DNA of 64,000 nucleotides, from NCBI GenBank assembly GCA_902141825.1, contig CABFPG010000007.1:248001-312000 (forward strand), read 5' to 3'. Source of the stretch: Thalassocella blandensis. GTDB taxonomy: Bacteria; Pseudomonadota; Gammaproteobacteria; Pseudomonadales; Cellvibrionaceae. The translations under genes were made by a program, and so were the position numbers. Each line of letters opens with the position of its first letter. Position 1 is the stretch's first letter. Under the pieces are notes generated by a model that was not told the origin of the DNA, did not search any database, and saw only the letters and a program-made list of their open reading frames with translations. This document shows, in pieces, positions 47,884 through 56,866 of this stretch.

Positions 47884-49344
47884 ATGACCATTTCTTGGAC
47901 CGATTACAGCTCCACCGGGTTTTATGATGAACTGCTTACCGACTCAGGAAACCCAAGAAAATCCTCGCGCAAATTATTAAATTACATCAAAACACTGAAC
48001 GACGGTGATGTTGCATCGCGCAAACATGCTGCCGAATTAACCATTAAAGAGATGGGTGTAACGTTCACTGTGTATACCGAGGAAGGCAATATCGATCGTG
48101 CCTGGCCCTTCGATATTGTTCCCCGCATCATTGATAAAAAGCAGTGGGATAAAACTGCCGAAGGCTTAAAGCAACGCTTACAGGCGTTGAACATGTTCAT
48201 CGATGATTTATACCACGATCAAAAAATCATTAAAGACGGGATCATTCCCGAGTTCATCCTGAAACAGTCAAAAAATTATCGTAAAGAATGTGAAGGTGTG
48301 TCGCCCCCTTTTGGGGTTTGGGCGCACATATGTGGCACGGATTTGGTGCGTGACAAGGATGGAGAATTCTATGTGCTGGAGGATAATTTACGCGTGCCCT
48401 CCGGCGTGTCCTACATGCTCGAAAACCGTTCGATCATGAAGCGAATTTTCCCGGAGGTATTTGAAAAAATGGACGTGGCACCGGTAGGTGATTACCCCGC
48501 CCGTTTGTTCGATACCCTCAGAGCGCTATCGCCGCGCAAAATTAAAAAGCCCGTCATTGTTTTGTTAACACCGGGGATTTTTAATTCCGCTTATTTTGAA
48601 CATGCATTCCTGGCTCAGCAAATGGGAGCGGAACTGGTTGAAGGCAGCGATCTGGTTGTGCAGGATGATGATCGCGTGTATATGAAAACCATCAACGGCC
48701 TGGAACGGGTGGATGTTATTTACCGACGCATCGACGATTTGTTTTTGGACCCGGAAGTATTCCGTAAAGATTCCGTGCTCGGAGTAAAAGGCTTAATGCG
48801 GGCTTGGAAATCGGGTAATGTTGCGCTGGCCAATGTGCCCGGTGCCGGCGTGGCTGATGACAAAGTGGTATACGCCTATGTTCCAGAGGTAATTAAATAT
48901 TATCTCGATCAGGACCCGATTATTAACAACGTGGAAACTTTTCTTTGCCATGACGAGGTGCAGCAGAAACACGTTTTGCAAAACCTGGACAAACTGGTTG
49001 TCAAACCGGCCAACGAGTCGGGGGGATATGGCATGTTAATTGGGCCGCATTCGACGAAAAAAGAACGTGATGAATTTACCCGGCTGATCAAGGCCAATCC
49101 GCGAAACTATATAGCACAGCCAACTCTGGCCTTATCCACAGCCCCAACCCTGGTCGGTAAAAACACGCTTGAGCCACGCCACTTGGATTTGCGTCCTTTT
49201 GTTTTGCAGTCCAAAGATAGTTATGTCACGACAGGAGGGCTGACGCGCGTTGCCATGCGTAAAGGCTCACTGGTGGTCAATTCCTCGCAAGGCGGTGGTA
49301 GTAAAGATACCTGGATTGTGGACACTGATGGGGAGAGCAAATAA
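47884..49344 (+). CDS. Circularly permuted ATP-grasp protein (DUF404/DUF407, COG2308)
   Basis: 486 residues, cytoplasmic. Family blocks: RAWPFDIVPRIIDKKQWDK, VLEDNLRVPSGVSYMLENR, VVLLTPGIFNSAY-like IVLLTPGIFNSAYFEHAFLA, VDVIYRRIDDLFLDPEVF and the ATP-binding LDKLVVKPANESGGYGMLIG. ATP-grasp ligases of this type are predicted to join a carboxylate to an amine, making peptide-like products; no product is established. The stop overlaps the alpha-E gene start by one base, and a transglutaminase/DUF2126 gene follows. A paralogous, fused version lies at 56867. Confidence 0.92.
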   Translation: MTISWTDYSSTGFYDELLTDSGNPRKSSRKLLNYIKTLNDGDVASRKHAAELTIKEMGVTFTVYTEEGNIDRAWPFDIVPRIIDKKQWDKTAEGLKQRLQALNMFIDDLYHDQKIIKDGIIPEFILKQSKNYRKECEGVSPPFGVWAHICGTDLVRDKDGEFYVLEDNLRVPSGVSYMLENRSIMKRIFPEVFEKMDVAPVGDYPARLFDTLRALSPRKIKKPVIVLLTPGIFNSAYFEHAFLAQQMGAELVEGSDLVVQDDDRVYMKTINGLERVDVIYRRIDDLFLDPEVFRKDSVLGVKGLMRAWKSGNVALANVPGAGVADDKVVYAYVPEVIKYYLDQDPIINNVETFLCHDEVQQKHVLQNLDKLVVKPANESGGYGMLIGPHSTKKERDEFTRLIKANPRNYIAQPTLALSTAPTLVGKNTLEPRHLDLRPFVLQSKDSYVTTGGLTRVAMRKGSLVVNSSQGGGSKDTWIVDTDGESK

Positions 49345-50276
49345 TGCTGTCTAAAGTTGCTGAACGAGTTTATTGGACTGCGCGCTATCTTGAGCGCGTG
49401 GAGAGCACCGCACGCATCGTAAGTATTTATGACAAGCTTCTGTTTGATCTACCGCGCGATGTTAATCTTACCTGGTTTAATCTCGTCATTATCAATGACC
49501 TGGAAAGCGATTATCTCTCGCGTTACACCGTGCAGGACGAACGCAATGTGGTCAAATTTTTATTGGGCGATGATACCAATCCCAGCTCTATAGTTTCGTC
49601 TCTGCACCATCTTCGGGAAAATGTGCGCACCACGCGAGATGTGGTACTGGAAGAAACCTGGGAACTGGTGAATGAATTAAACATGTACGTGCATGAAAAC
49701 ATTCAGCACGGTATTAATCGCAGTAAACGTCACGAATTTCTCGAATTTATTATTAAGGGCTGCCAGCAGATTCTGGGTTTACTTTACGGCAATATGCCGC
49801 ACGACTCAGCCTGGGATTTTTTACGTCTGGGGCGCAATCTGGAACGTGCTGATATGACCACGCGTAATCTGGATGCCGGAATTGCCGCAATTATTGAACT
49901 CGAAGGTGACGAAAGCGCGATTAATTCGCGTCAAATTATCTGGGGAACGGTTTTGCGTTCACTCAATGCTGACCAGTCTTATCGTCGCAATACCCGCAGC
50001 GCGGTTCGCGGAGAACTGGTGGTGGAATACCTATTGAAAAATATGGAGAGCCCTCGCGCTCTGGCACACTGCCTGGATGCCTTGTGCGATACTTCCGAAA
50101 AACTGCCGGGTTCCAAATCTCTGCTCACGCATTTAAATAAAATTCAGTTAAAAGTCAGTAAGTACAACGTTGAAGAAAATCTCAATGGTGAGTTTCGCAA
50201 TTACCTGAATGATCTGCAGATCAAACTCGCGTCCGTGCACAGGCTTATCGCCGAAACCTGGTTTCCCCACGTGTGA
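49344..50276 (+). CDS. Alpha-E domain protein (DUF403, COG2307)
   Basis: 310 residues, nearly all helical. Starts with the family signature MLSKVAERVYWTARYLERVE, then TARIVSIYDKLLFDLP and FLRLGRNLERADMTTRNLDA. The alpha-E domain always accompanies circularly permuted ATP-grasp ligases, sometimes fused, and may bind the product or peptide acceptor. Its role is unproved. Translationally coupled to the ATP-grasp gene (one-base overlap). The next gene is 94 bases downstream. Confidence 0.92.
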   Translation: MLSKVAERVYWTARYLERVESTARIVSIYDKLLFDLPRDVNLTWFNLVIINDLESDYLSRYTVQDERNVVKFLLGDDTNPSSIVSSLHHLRENVRTTRDVVLEETWELVNELNMYVHENIQHGINRSKRHEFLEFIIKGCQQILGLLYGNMPHDSAWDFLRLGRNLERADMTTRNLDAGIAAIIELEGDESAINSRQIIWGTVLRSLNADQSYRRNTRSAVRGELVVEYLLKNMESPRALAHCLDALCDTSEKLPGSKSLLTHLNKIQLKVSKYNVEENLNGEFRNYLNDLQIKLASVHRLIAETWFPHV

Positions 50277-50370
50277 TATTAACCCCATTTCAGACTTGCC
50301 ACTGTCATGCAGTGGCAATAAGCGGCTGATTTAATCCTGTCGCCTATGCGCGACTGTTGAAGGAGAACTC

Positions 50371-53300
50371 ATGGCTATTCGTGTTGCACTACACCATAAA
50401 ACGGCGTACAACTTCGATCGCTTCGTTAAATTATCCCCCCATGTTGTACGCCTGCGCCCTGCGGTTCATAGTCGTACGCCAATTCGCAGCTACAGTTTAA
50501 AAGTTGAGCCGGAAGAGCATTTCATCAATTGGCAACAGGATGCTTTCGGTAACTGGCTGGCACGACTGGTATTTCCAGAAAAAACAAAACGCTTGTCGAT
50601 CAGTGTGGAAGTGATTGCTGAGATGACGGTTATCAATCCGTTTGATTTTTTCCTGGAAGAGTATGCGGAAAAATTTCCGTTTAAATACAATAAACAGAGT
50701 CGGAAAGAACTGGCGCCTTATTTGGAAACCCTGGATAAAGAGCCATTGTTCGACAAGTTTTTGTCTTCGGTTTCGCTGGAGAAAAAGCCCACCATTGATT
50801 TTCTGGTAGAGATTAATCAGAAAGTGCAACAGGCGGTCGATTATACCGTGCGTCTGGAACCCGGTATTCAAACACCGGAGGAAACCCTCAAACTCGGTAA
50901 AGGTTCCTGTCGTGATTCTGCCTGGTTGCTGGTGCAGTTGTTACGCCACCTTGGACTTGCGGCGCGTTTTGCATCGGGGTATCTGGTGCAGCTCACCCCG
51001 GATGAAAAACCAATTGAAGGGCCTTCTGGACCCACGGCTGATTTCACAGATCTGCATGCCTGGTGTGAGGTGCATTTACCCGGCGCTGGCTGGGTAGGTC
51101 TGGACCCCACCTCGGGTTTATTTGCCGGGGAAGGTCATATTCCTCTGGCCTGTACGCCTGATCCGGTATCGGCAGCGCCGATTGAGGGCTTTACCGACAA
51201 ATGTGAAGTGGAATTTGAATACAGCAACGAGGTAAGCCGTATTCATGAAGATCCGCGCGTTACCAAACCTTATACAGACGCGCAGTGGGCCGATATTATT
51301 GCCTTGGGCGATAAAGTGGATCAGGACCTGCTGGCCAACGATGTTCGACTGACGATGGGGGGTGAACCCACCTTTGTGTCGATCGACGATATGGAGTCCG
51401 CACAATGGAATACCGAAGCACTGGGGCGGGACAAATTGCGCCTGGCAAAGACGCTGCTACTGCGGTTGCGTGACCATTTTGCGCCACAGGGTCTGCTGCA
51501 TTACGGCCAGGGGAAATGGTATCCCGGTGAAGAAGTCCCGCGCTGGGCGCTGGGTTTGTTCTGGCGCAAAGACAATGAGCCGCTGTGGTTGAACCCCGAA
51601 ATGCTGGCGCGTGTGGATAAAGATTATGGTCATAATCATGACACTGCCCGTCAGTTCAGCGCGCATTTAACCCAGGCGCTTGGTTTGGCCGAAGGGTATG
51701 CGGCACCAGCTTATGAAGATGCCCTGCACTTTTTAATTGAGGAGCAGCGCCTCCCGCTCAACATGGGGCTGGAGGTGGCTAAAGCATCGTCCGATAAAGA
51801 TCGCCAGCGTATCGCCCGAGTATTGGAACAGGGGTTAGATACGCCGGTTGGCTATGTGTTGCCGATTGAGTGGGACTTCAGCAGCCAACGATGGCGCAGC
51901 AGTGTTTGGCATTTCCGACGCGAGCGCCTGAATTTGATTCCGGGTGATTCACCCATGGGGCTGCGTTTGCCGCTCAATGATTTGCCCTGGTGCGAAGATC
52001 CTGAGCGTCAGCCCGAGGTGGATCAATTTGCAGAGCGACCACCGCTGCAGGCACGCAAAGATTTGCCCACGGCGCCGGGTGTTATCCAGCCGATTTCTCA
52101 GCAGGAGCTGTCGCCGCTAGAAGGCCATTCCACGACAGTGGATGCAGCGAAACCGTCGAAAAAAACCAATCCATCCTACATTCAAAATATGGTGCGTTCG
52201 GCGCTGTGCGTGGAAGCGCGAGACGGCAAAATCCATGTGTTTCTGCCGCCGCTGCACAGTCTGGAAAACTATGTCGAACTTATCGCTGCCATAGAACAGA
52301 CCGCAGAAGCATTAAAAGCCCCGGTTATTATCGAGGGCTATGAGCCTCCGCGTGACCATCGGATGCAAAAGCTTCTGGTAACACCAGATCCCGGTGTGAT
52401 CGAAGTAAACATACACCCTGCACACAGCTGGCGAGAGTTAATCAGCAATACGGTTGAGCTATACGGCGCTGCGCGTGAGTCTCGTCTGGCTACGGAAAAA
52501 TTCATGCTGGATGGTCGCCACACCGGTACCGGTGGTGGTAACCATATTACTCTGGGCGGGCCAACGCCGGCTGACAGTCCCATGCTGCGCCGCCCCGATT
52601 TGCTGCGCAGTTTTGTCACTTTCTGGCAGCATCACCCGAGCTTGTCGTATATTTTCTCGGGAGCATTTATTGGGCCCACCAGTCAGGCGCCGCGCTGTGA
52701 TGAAGGGCGAGACGAAATCCTCTATGAATTGGAAATCGCCTTCCAGCAAATGCCAGATGGTCTGTCTGAACAGCCCTGGTTGATCGATCGCCTGATGCGT
52801 AATTTGTTGATTGATATCACCGGCAACACTCACCGCGCTGAGTTTTGCATCGACAAACTGTATGCCCCGGGCAGTGCAACCGGGCGCTTAGGCCTGCTCG
52901 AATTTCGTGGCTTTGAAATGCCGCCTCACAGCCGCATGGCGCTGGTACAGGCGTTGTTAATTCGTACTCTGGTAGCGCGTTTTTGGCAGCAGCCTTACAA
53001 GAAGCCGCTAGTGCGCTGGGGTACCTTATTACATGATCGATTCATGTTGCCGCATTATCTATGGCAGGACATGAAAGAAGTGGTACAGGATTTAAATGCG
53101 CACGGTTTTGAGTTTGATCTCGACTGGTTATTGCCGTTTGAAGAATTTCGCTTTCCTCATTATGGCCGGGTACAGCTGGATGATATTGAAATTGAATTGC
53201 GCTGGGCTGTAGAGCCCTGGCACGTGCTGGGAGAGGAAATATCCAGTTTTGGTACTGCACGTTATGTCGATTCTTCAGTGGAGCGATTACAGGTAAAAAT

Positions 53301-53751
53301 TAACGGGATTCATGATAATCGCTATGTACTGTCCTGTAATAATCGCCGTGTACCGCTGCGCTCCACCGGTCGCCACGGCGAATTCGTTGCGGGAGTTCGC
53401 TACCGGGCCTGGGCACCACCATCAGCACTGCACCCCACCATTGGCTTACATACACCACTGGTATTTGACTTGATTGACACCTGGAACGGACGCTCAATCG
53501 GCGGCTGCACTTACCATGTATCGCACCCCGGTGGGCGCTCTTATGATACCTTCCCGGTCAATGCATTCGAGGCTGAATCGCGTCGGGTCAATCGCTTTGA
53601 CTCTATTGGCTTTACTCAGGGACCCTTCACCCCGAGGCCAACGGTAGATGCGCTGCGAGAATTTTTCCCGCATACCAACCCCAGACCTATGGCCCCACCC
53701 AGCGAAGAACCCACCCTGGAGTTTCCTCATACCCTGGATTTGCGCCGGTAG
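50371..53751 (+). CDS. Transglutaminase-like protein with C-terminal DUF2126
   Basis: 1126 residues. An N-terminal bacterial transglutaminase beta domain, then a papain-like core with Cys near 180 (LGKGSCRDSAWLL), His near 229 (FTDLHAWCEV) and Asp near 245 (GLDPTSG): an intact triad. From about residue 310 the DUF2126 region begins RLTMGGEPTFVSIDD and includes PDPGVIEVNIHPAHSW, HTGTGGGNHITLGGPT and LLEFRGFEMPPH, which look like a carboxylate-amine ligase core. AAGGAG precedes the ATG. Predicted to make, break or transfer an amide bond with the ATP-grasp/alpha-E pair upstream. Confidence 0.92.
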   Translation: MAIRVALHHKTAYNFDRFVKLSPHVVRLRPAVHSRTPIRSYSLKVEPEEHFINWQQDAFGNWLARLVFPEKTKRLSISVEVIAEMTVINPFDFFLEEYAEKFPFKYNKQSRKELAPYLETLDKEPLFDKFLSSVSLEKKPTIDFLVEINQKVQQAVDYTVRLEPGIQTPEETLKLGKGSCRDSAWLLVQLLRHLGLAARFASGYLVQLTPDEKPIEGPSGPTADFTDLHAWCEVHLPGAGWVGLDPTSGLFAGEGHIPLACTPDPVSAAPIEGFTDKCEVEFEYSNEVSRIHEDPRVTKPYTDAQWADIIALGDKVDQDLLANDVRLTMGGEPTFVSIDDMESAQWNTEALGRDKLRLAKTLLLRLRDHFAPQGLLHYGQGKWYPGEEVPRWALGLFWRKDNEPLWLNPEMLARVDKDYGHNHDTARQFSAHLTQALGLAEGYAAPAYEDALHFLIEEQRLPLNMGLEVAKASSDKDRQRIARVLEQGLDTPVGYVLPIEWDFSSQRWRSSVWHFRRERLNLIPGDSPMGLRLPLNDLPWCEDPERQPEVDQFAERPPLQARKDLPTAPGVIQPISQQELSPLEGHSTTVDAAKPSKKTNPSYIQNMVRSALCVEARDGKIHVFLPPLHSLENYVELIAAIEQTAEALKAPVIIEGYEPPRDHRMQKLLVTPDPGVIEVNIHPAHSWRELISNTVELYGAARESRLATEKFMLDGRHTGTGGGNHITLGGPTPADSPMLRRPDLLRSFVTFWQHHPSLSYIFSGAFIGPTSQAPRCDEGRDEILYELEIAFQQMPDGLSEQPWLIDRLMRNLLIDITGNTHRAEFCIDKLYAPGSATGRLGLLEFRGFEMPPHSRMALVQALLIRTLVARFWQQPYKKPLVRWGTLLHDRFMLPHYLWQDMKEVVQDLNAHGFEFDLDWLLPFEEFRFPHYGRVQLDDIEIELRWAVEPWHVLGEEISSFGTARYVDSSVERLQVKINGIHDNRYVLSCNNRRVPLRSTGRHGEFVAGVRYRAWAPPSALHPTIGLHTPLVFDLIDTWNGRSIGGCTYHVSHPGGRSYDTFPVNAFEAESRRVNRFDSIGFTQGPFTPRPTVDALREFFPHTNPRPMAPPSEEPTLEFPHTLDLRR

Positions 53752-53766
53752 AGCTAAGCTGTTAAG

Positions 53767-53914
53767 CGGAGAGGATGCCCGTTCGCATCCAATCCTCGGT
53801 GGCAGAGTTGTCGTGGTAACTTGCTTTCGAAAGCAGCTAATGAAAGTTACTGTGGAAAAACATGGGGAATCTCGTCCAGTGTGGGAATCTGCTGACCTTG
53901 CATAAGGTCAGCAG
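53767..53914 (+). ncRNA. Hairpin-rich leader upstream of the carbohydrate-binding protein (candidate structured RNA)
   Basis: In about 150 bases there are three good structures. GAGGATGC...GCATCC...ATCCTC lies at 53770-53795. An outer helix GTAACTT / AAGTTAC encloses the perfect TGCTTTCGAAAGCA hairpin (53815-53850). An 11-bp perfect stem CTGCTGACCTT / AAGGTCAGCAG with a GCAT loop occupies 53889-53914. The last ends 30 bases before the start codon. No known riboswitch consensus (GEMM cyclic-di-GMP or glycine) was recognised. Confidence 0.45.
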
Positions 53915-53944
53915 GAAACGTCAATGGAAGAAAGAGGAATTCTC

Positions 53945-55174
53945 ATGTTTGCCATAGGTTTCAACCATCACTCGCTGCGCTCTATCGCTCGTAACAGCGT
54001 GGTGCTTCTCCTTTTTGTATCATCCGGGGCTTTCAGTTTATCTAGTAGTAGTTCCAGCAGCAGCTCAAGCAGCGGTTCTGGTGCCAGCTGTGATTTACAG
54101 GGTGACCCTTTAGAAAATGTAAGTTGTGCAAATTCAGCGTATTGGAATAATGCCGCCTTTTATGACGAAAATGCGCAAGTCCAATTCGAGAATAGTTTGT
54201 ACCGTGCAAAGTGGCCCAACTCGGGATTAAATCCCAGCGAAGATTGGGGCGCCTGGGAAAAAATTAGCGCCTGTAACTGGATGTGTCATCCCCTGGAAAA
54301 CTTTCCACCATTGACCGAGTGTGGACCGAGCGTGTCGCGCCGCTGGCAGTCTGATGGCCTGTATCCACCGGGTGTACACATCTGGCAAGATGAAAAGCGA
54401 TATGTGTCTATTAGTTGCAGTGCTGGTCATGATCCGGTGACGTCGCCTGAACAATGGCAATATTTGGGAGACTGCCGCATGGTGCCGCCTCCGGCCTCCA
54501 GCACCTCCTCTGCCAGTTCCAGTGGGTCTAGTTCCAGTGGTGGCTTTGGCACTTCTAATGCCAGCTTCAATCCCTCTGTTAATGCCTCCTCCCATTCCTA
54601 TGCCAGTGCAAATAGCTCTGCCTCCTCCTCTTCCGGCAATGGGAATCAGGCCACATCCTCTTCAAGCTCTGGTTTCCCATATATCAGCCAGCGGCAAGTG
54701 ACTTATGTAAATTCTCCTGCAGTGGCTTTGGTGGGGCAGCGCATTGGCTTTTCCGCATCGTTCAGTGGATGGGGCCCTTATCCTGGAAGGCCGAGCTTAC
54801 CGGATTTAGTATCGCCCAATGGCTTCGCAAGCTTTTACGTGTCGGAATGGAATTACTTTTACAATGACGATACGTTTATCAGCGGTGGAACGGGGCGTGC
54901 CTCAGTGTTTACCGAGCCCGGCTTTTATCGATATGCTGGAGCGCGTTTGTGGCAATTTGTTGAAGTACTCGATCCACTAACGTGTTCGGCCGAGCCCAAT
55001 GCCTGCACCGGCCTTCCTGTCTGGCAGGCTTCGCAGGTCTACACGGCGGGCGATGAAGTGATATATCAACAGAATAAATATGTGGCTAAATGGTGGACAC
55101 AGAATCAATTGCCGCCAGCGAATACCCAGGAATGGGGACCGTGGTTAGAAGAGAGTTGCATGAGTCAGGAATAG
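53945..55174 (+). CDS. Secreted multi-module carbohydrate-binding protein without catalytic domain
   Basis: 409 residues from ATG 53945 (GAGGA 7 bases upstream; the ATG at 53924 is less likely). Signal peptide to about residue 30, a poly-serine linker (32-46), a first chitin-binding-type-3-like module (61-110, LYRAKWPNSGLNPSEDWGAW), a second related module (133-177), a long Ser-rich linker (183-243), a beta-rich domain (247-345) and a C-terminal CBM5/12-like module (358-405, YTAGDEVIYQQNKYVAKWWT). Nine or more cysteines suggest disulfides. Probably extracellular polysaccharide binding; the ligand, likely chitin or cellulose, is not proved. Confidence 0.8.
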   Translation: MFAIGFNHHSLRSIARNSVVLLLFVSSGAFSLSSSSSSSSSSSGSGASCDLQGDPLENVSCANSAYWNNAAFYDENAQVQFENSLYRAKWPNSGLNPSEDWGAWEKISACNWMCHPLENFPPLTECGPSVSRRWQSDGLYPPGVHIWQDEKRYVSISCSAGHDPVTSPEQWQYLGDCRMVPPPASSTSSASSSGSSSSGGFGTSNASFNPSVNASSHSYASANSSASSSSGNGNQATSSSSSGFPYISQRQVTYVNSPAVALVGQRIGFSASFSGWGPYPGRPSLPDLVSPNGFASFYVSEWNYFYNDDTFISGGTGRASVFTEPGFYRYAGARLWQFVEVLDPLTCSAEPNACTGLPVWQASQVYTAGDEVIYQQNKYVAKWWTQNQLPPANTQEWGPWLEESCMSQE

Positions 55175-55204
55175 ACTGTGGAAAACGCTGAGCTCAGCAG
55201 GTAA

Positions 55205-55849
55205 TCAGTGTTGATCACCGCTAAATTGGCGATCTGATTCTCGTTCATATTTTATGGTCACCAGGCGGAAGTACTCAGCGAACATGGCGAATTGCCTGAT
55301 GAGAGCATCACTCGGGTCGATGCGGTCACAGATGACAGCGCCTTCCATTAAACAGAACATCATGCTGGCAAAATCCTCTGCCATGGCTTTGGGGGCGTCA
55401 TATTGTTCGAGCGCCCTTTCGATCATGGGCGTAAAAAACTGCTTCCAGCCCTTTACTGCACCGAGGCATATCTCATGAATCTCAGGAATCTCCTGGGCCA
55501 ATTGATAGGCAAAGGCATTTAACAGACAGCCGTCCACGCCGGTGTACTGGTAGAACTTTTGTGGGAAATGTTCCAGGAAGTAAAAGAAAATACCGGCCGG
55601 GTCCTGGGCTTGTGTTCGGGATTCGTACTCCAGCGCTTCGATGTAGGTGTTCACTTCGCCAAGGAAGCGCTTTAACAAGGTCACCGCCAGAGTATCTTTG
55701 GACTTAAAGTGGTAGAAAAACGTGCCCTTGCTGACCCCCGCTTGCTCAATGATTTTATCGACAGAGACGCCATGAAAGCCCTCGCGCAAGATTAGCTTTT
55801 GCGCGACATCCATAATTTTTTCGGGGGTGTTTTTAACTTTTATTGTCAT
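55205..55849 (-). CDS. TetR-family transcriptional repressor
   Basis: 214 residues. Helix-turn-helix SVDKIIEQAGVSKGTFFYHF in residues 29-48, followed by KSKDTLAVTLL, as in the AcuR/NemR-type group. The ligand-binding domain includes GVDGCLLNAFAYQLAQEIPE, typical of regulators that sense electrophiles (inference from resemblance). It is divergent from a glutathione transferase gene, and an operator-like site lies in that gene's promoter. Confidence 0.92.
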   Translation of the reverse strand: MTIKVKNTPEKIMDVAQKLILREGFHGVSVDKIIEQAGVSKGTFFYHFKSKDTLAVTLLKRFLGEVNTYIEALEYESRTQAQDPAGIFFYFLEHFPQKFYQYTGVDGCLLNAFAYQLAQEIPEIHEICLGAVKGWKQFFTPMIERALEQYDAPKAMAEDFASMMFCLMEGAVICDRIDPSDALIRQFAMFAEYFRLVTIKYERESDRQFSGDQH

Positions 55850-55909
55850 AGGCGCATTTTAGCCTGTATTGACAGCAAAAAATCAACATACTTGCATAAA
55901 AAACATCAT

Positions 55910-55938
55910 TTGACTGACTGGTCGGTTTAAAATATTCT
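55910..55938 (+). promoter_or_regulatory. Promoter of the glutathione transferase gene with TetR-type operator
   Basis: -35 TTGACT (55910-55915), 17-base spacer, -10 TATTCT (55933-55938). The spacer contains ACTGACTGGTCGGT (55913-55926), a 14-base imperfect palindrome with 10 symmetric positions, of the kind bound by TetR proteins. The divergent TetR gene is the obvious candidate regulator. Confidence 0.55.
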
Positions 55939-55968
55939 GCGAACTCACCCACTATTAGGAGTTTTGCT

Positions 55969-56622
55969 ATGGACTTGTATCACTTTCCTGTCTCTCCCTA
56001 TTCGCATAAAGTGAGACTTTGTTTAATTGAGAAAGATATATCTCATAATGCTATCCCTGTCATTTTCTTTGATCCGGAACAAGGTCGGCGTTTCAAGGAA
56101 ATTCATCCTATCGGAAAGCTACCGTTACTGGTCAACAATGACGATAAAATTCCAGAGTCATCCATTATTGTCGAATATCTGGATATGCATTTTGGGGGAC
56201 ATCGCTTCATTCCTGAAGATCCGAAAGCATCGCTGGAAGTGCGTTTGAAAGATCGCTGGGTCGATCAATACTTAAGTGACGCAGCCATCACTGTGTTTTT
56301 TCAAATGATGAAACCCGAAGCGCAGCGGGACCAGGTTCGTGTTGCAAAATGTCAGCATTTTCTTCGATCTAGCTATGATTATGTTGAAAATGCGCTGCAA
56401 GGGAAGTCCGAGCAACAGTTCTATTTTTACGGTGATGACTGGACTTTGGCCGATATTGCCTTATTGCCGGCGCTGCGCATAGCTAAGAACGTCATGAATT
56501 TTGAGAACCATAAACTGATCGATAAATACTTTGCCATGCACAGCGAGCGAGACGCGTTCAAATTGATCACGCCAGAAGCAGATAATGCCCTGCAGGAATT
56601 GCTGGCCTTCCTGTCAAAATAA
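55969..56622 (+). CDS. Glutathione S-transferase
   Basis: 217 residues. N-terminal thioredoxin-like domain MDLYHFPVSPYSHKVRLCLI, with IHPIGKLPLLVNNDDKIPES (the cis-Pro and Glu/Ser glutathione site), then an all-helical C-terminal domain with DWTLADIALLPALR. It conjugates glutathione to electrophiles, or has a related reductase role like SspA. AGGAG precedes the ATG. Its promoter appears controlled by the divergent TetR. Confidence 0.92.
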   Translation: MDLYHFPVSPYSHKVRLCLIEKDISHNAIPVIFFDPEQGRRFKEIHPIGKLPLLVNNDDKIPESSIIVEYLDMHFGGHRFIPEDPKASLEVRLKDRWVDQYLSDAAITVFFQMMKPEAQRDQVRVAKCQHFLRSSYDYVENALQGKSEQQFYFYGDDWTLADIALLPALRIAKNVMNFENHKLIDKYFAMHSERDAFKLITPEADNALQELLAFLSK

Positions 56623-56866
56623 CGGCTGCTGGATGCTGCGCGCTGCCAATTGTTGTGAGATTCGGACAAATGCTTCGGATTCTTTAGGAGGATAAGGCTG
56701 GCGAGTGGCCAATGGTTGGTATGTGCAACAATTCCCTGCGTTAACTTGATGAAAGCGCTACGTAACGCTATATACCTTGGGCAAACTCCGTTAATATTCG
56801 AGCTTCTGAAAGCACGCCCGCTGCTTGATCGCCTTTTATTTACGACGCACAACCAGGTATCCCCAT

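Noticed and set aside
53822-53835. Palindrome TGCTTTCGAAAGCA as a protein operator
   Set aside because: It is better explained as the inner hairpin of the larger GTAACTT/AAGTTAC structure.
53767-53914. Cyclic-di-GMP (GEMM) or glycine riboswitch
   Set aside because: The conserved core sequences of those classes are not found; kept only as an unclassified structured leader.
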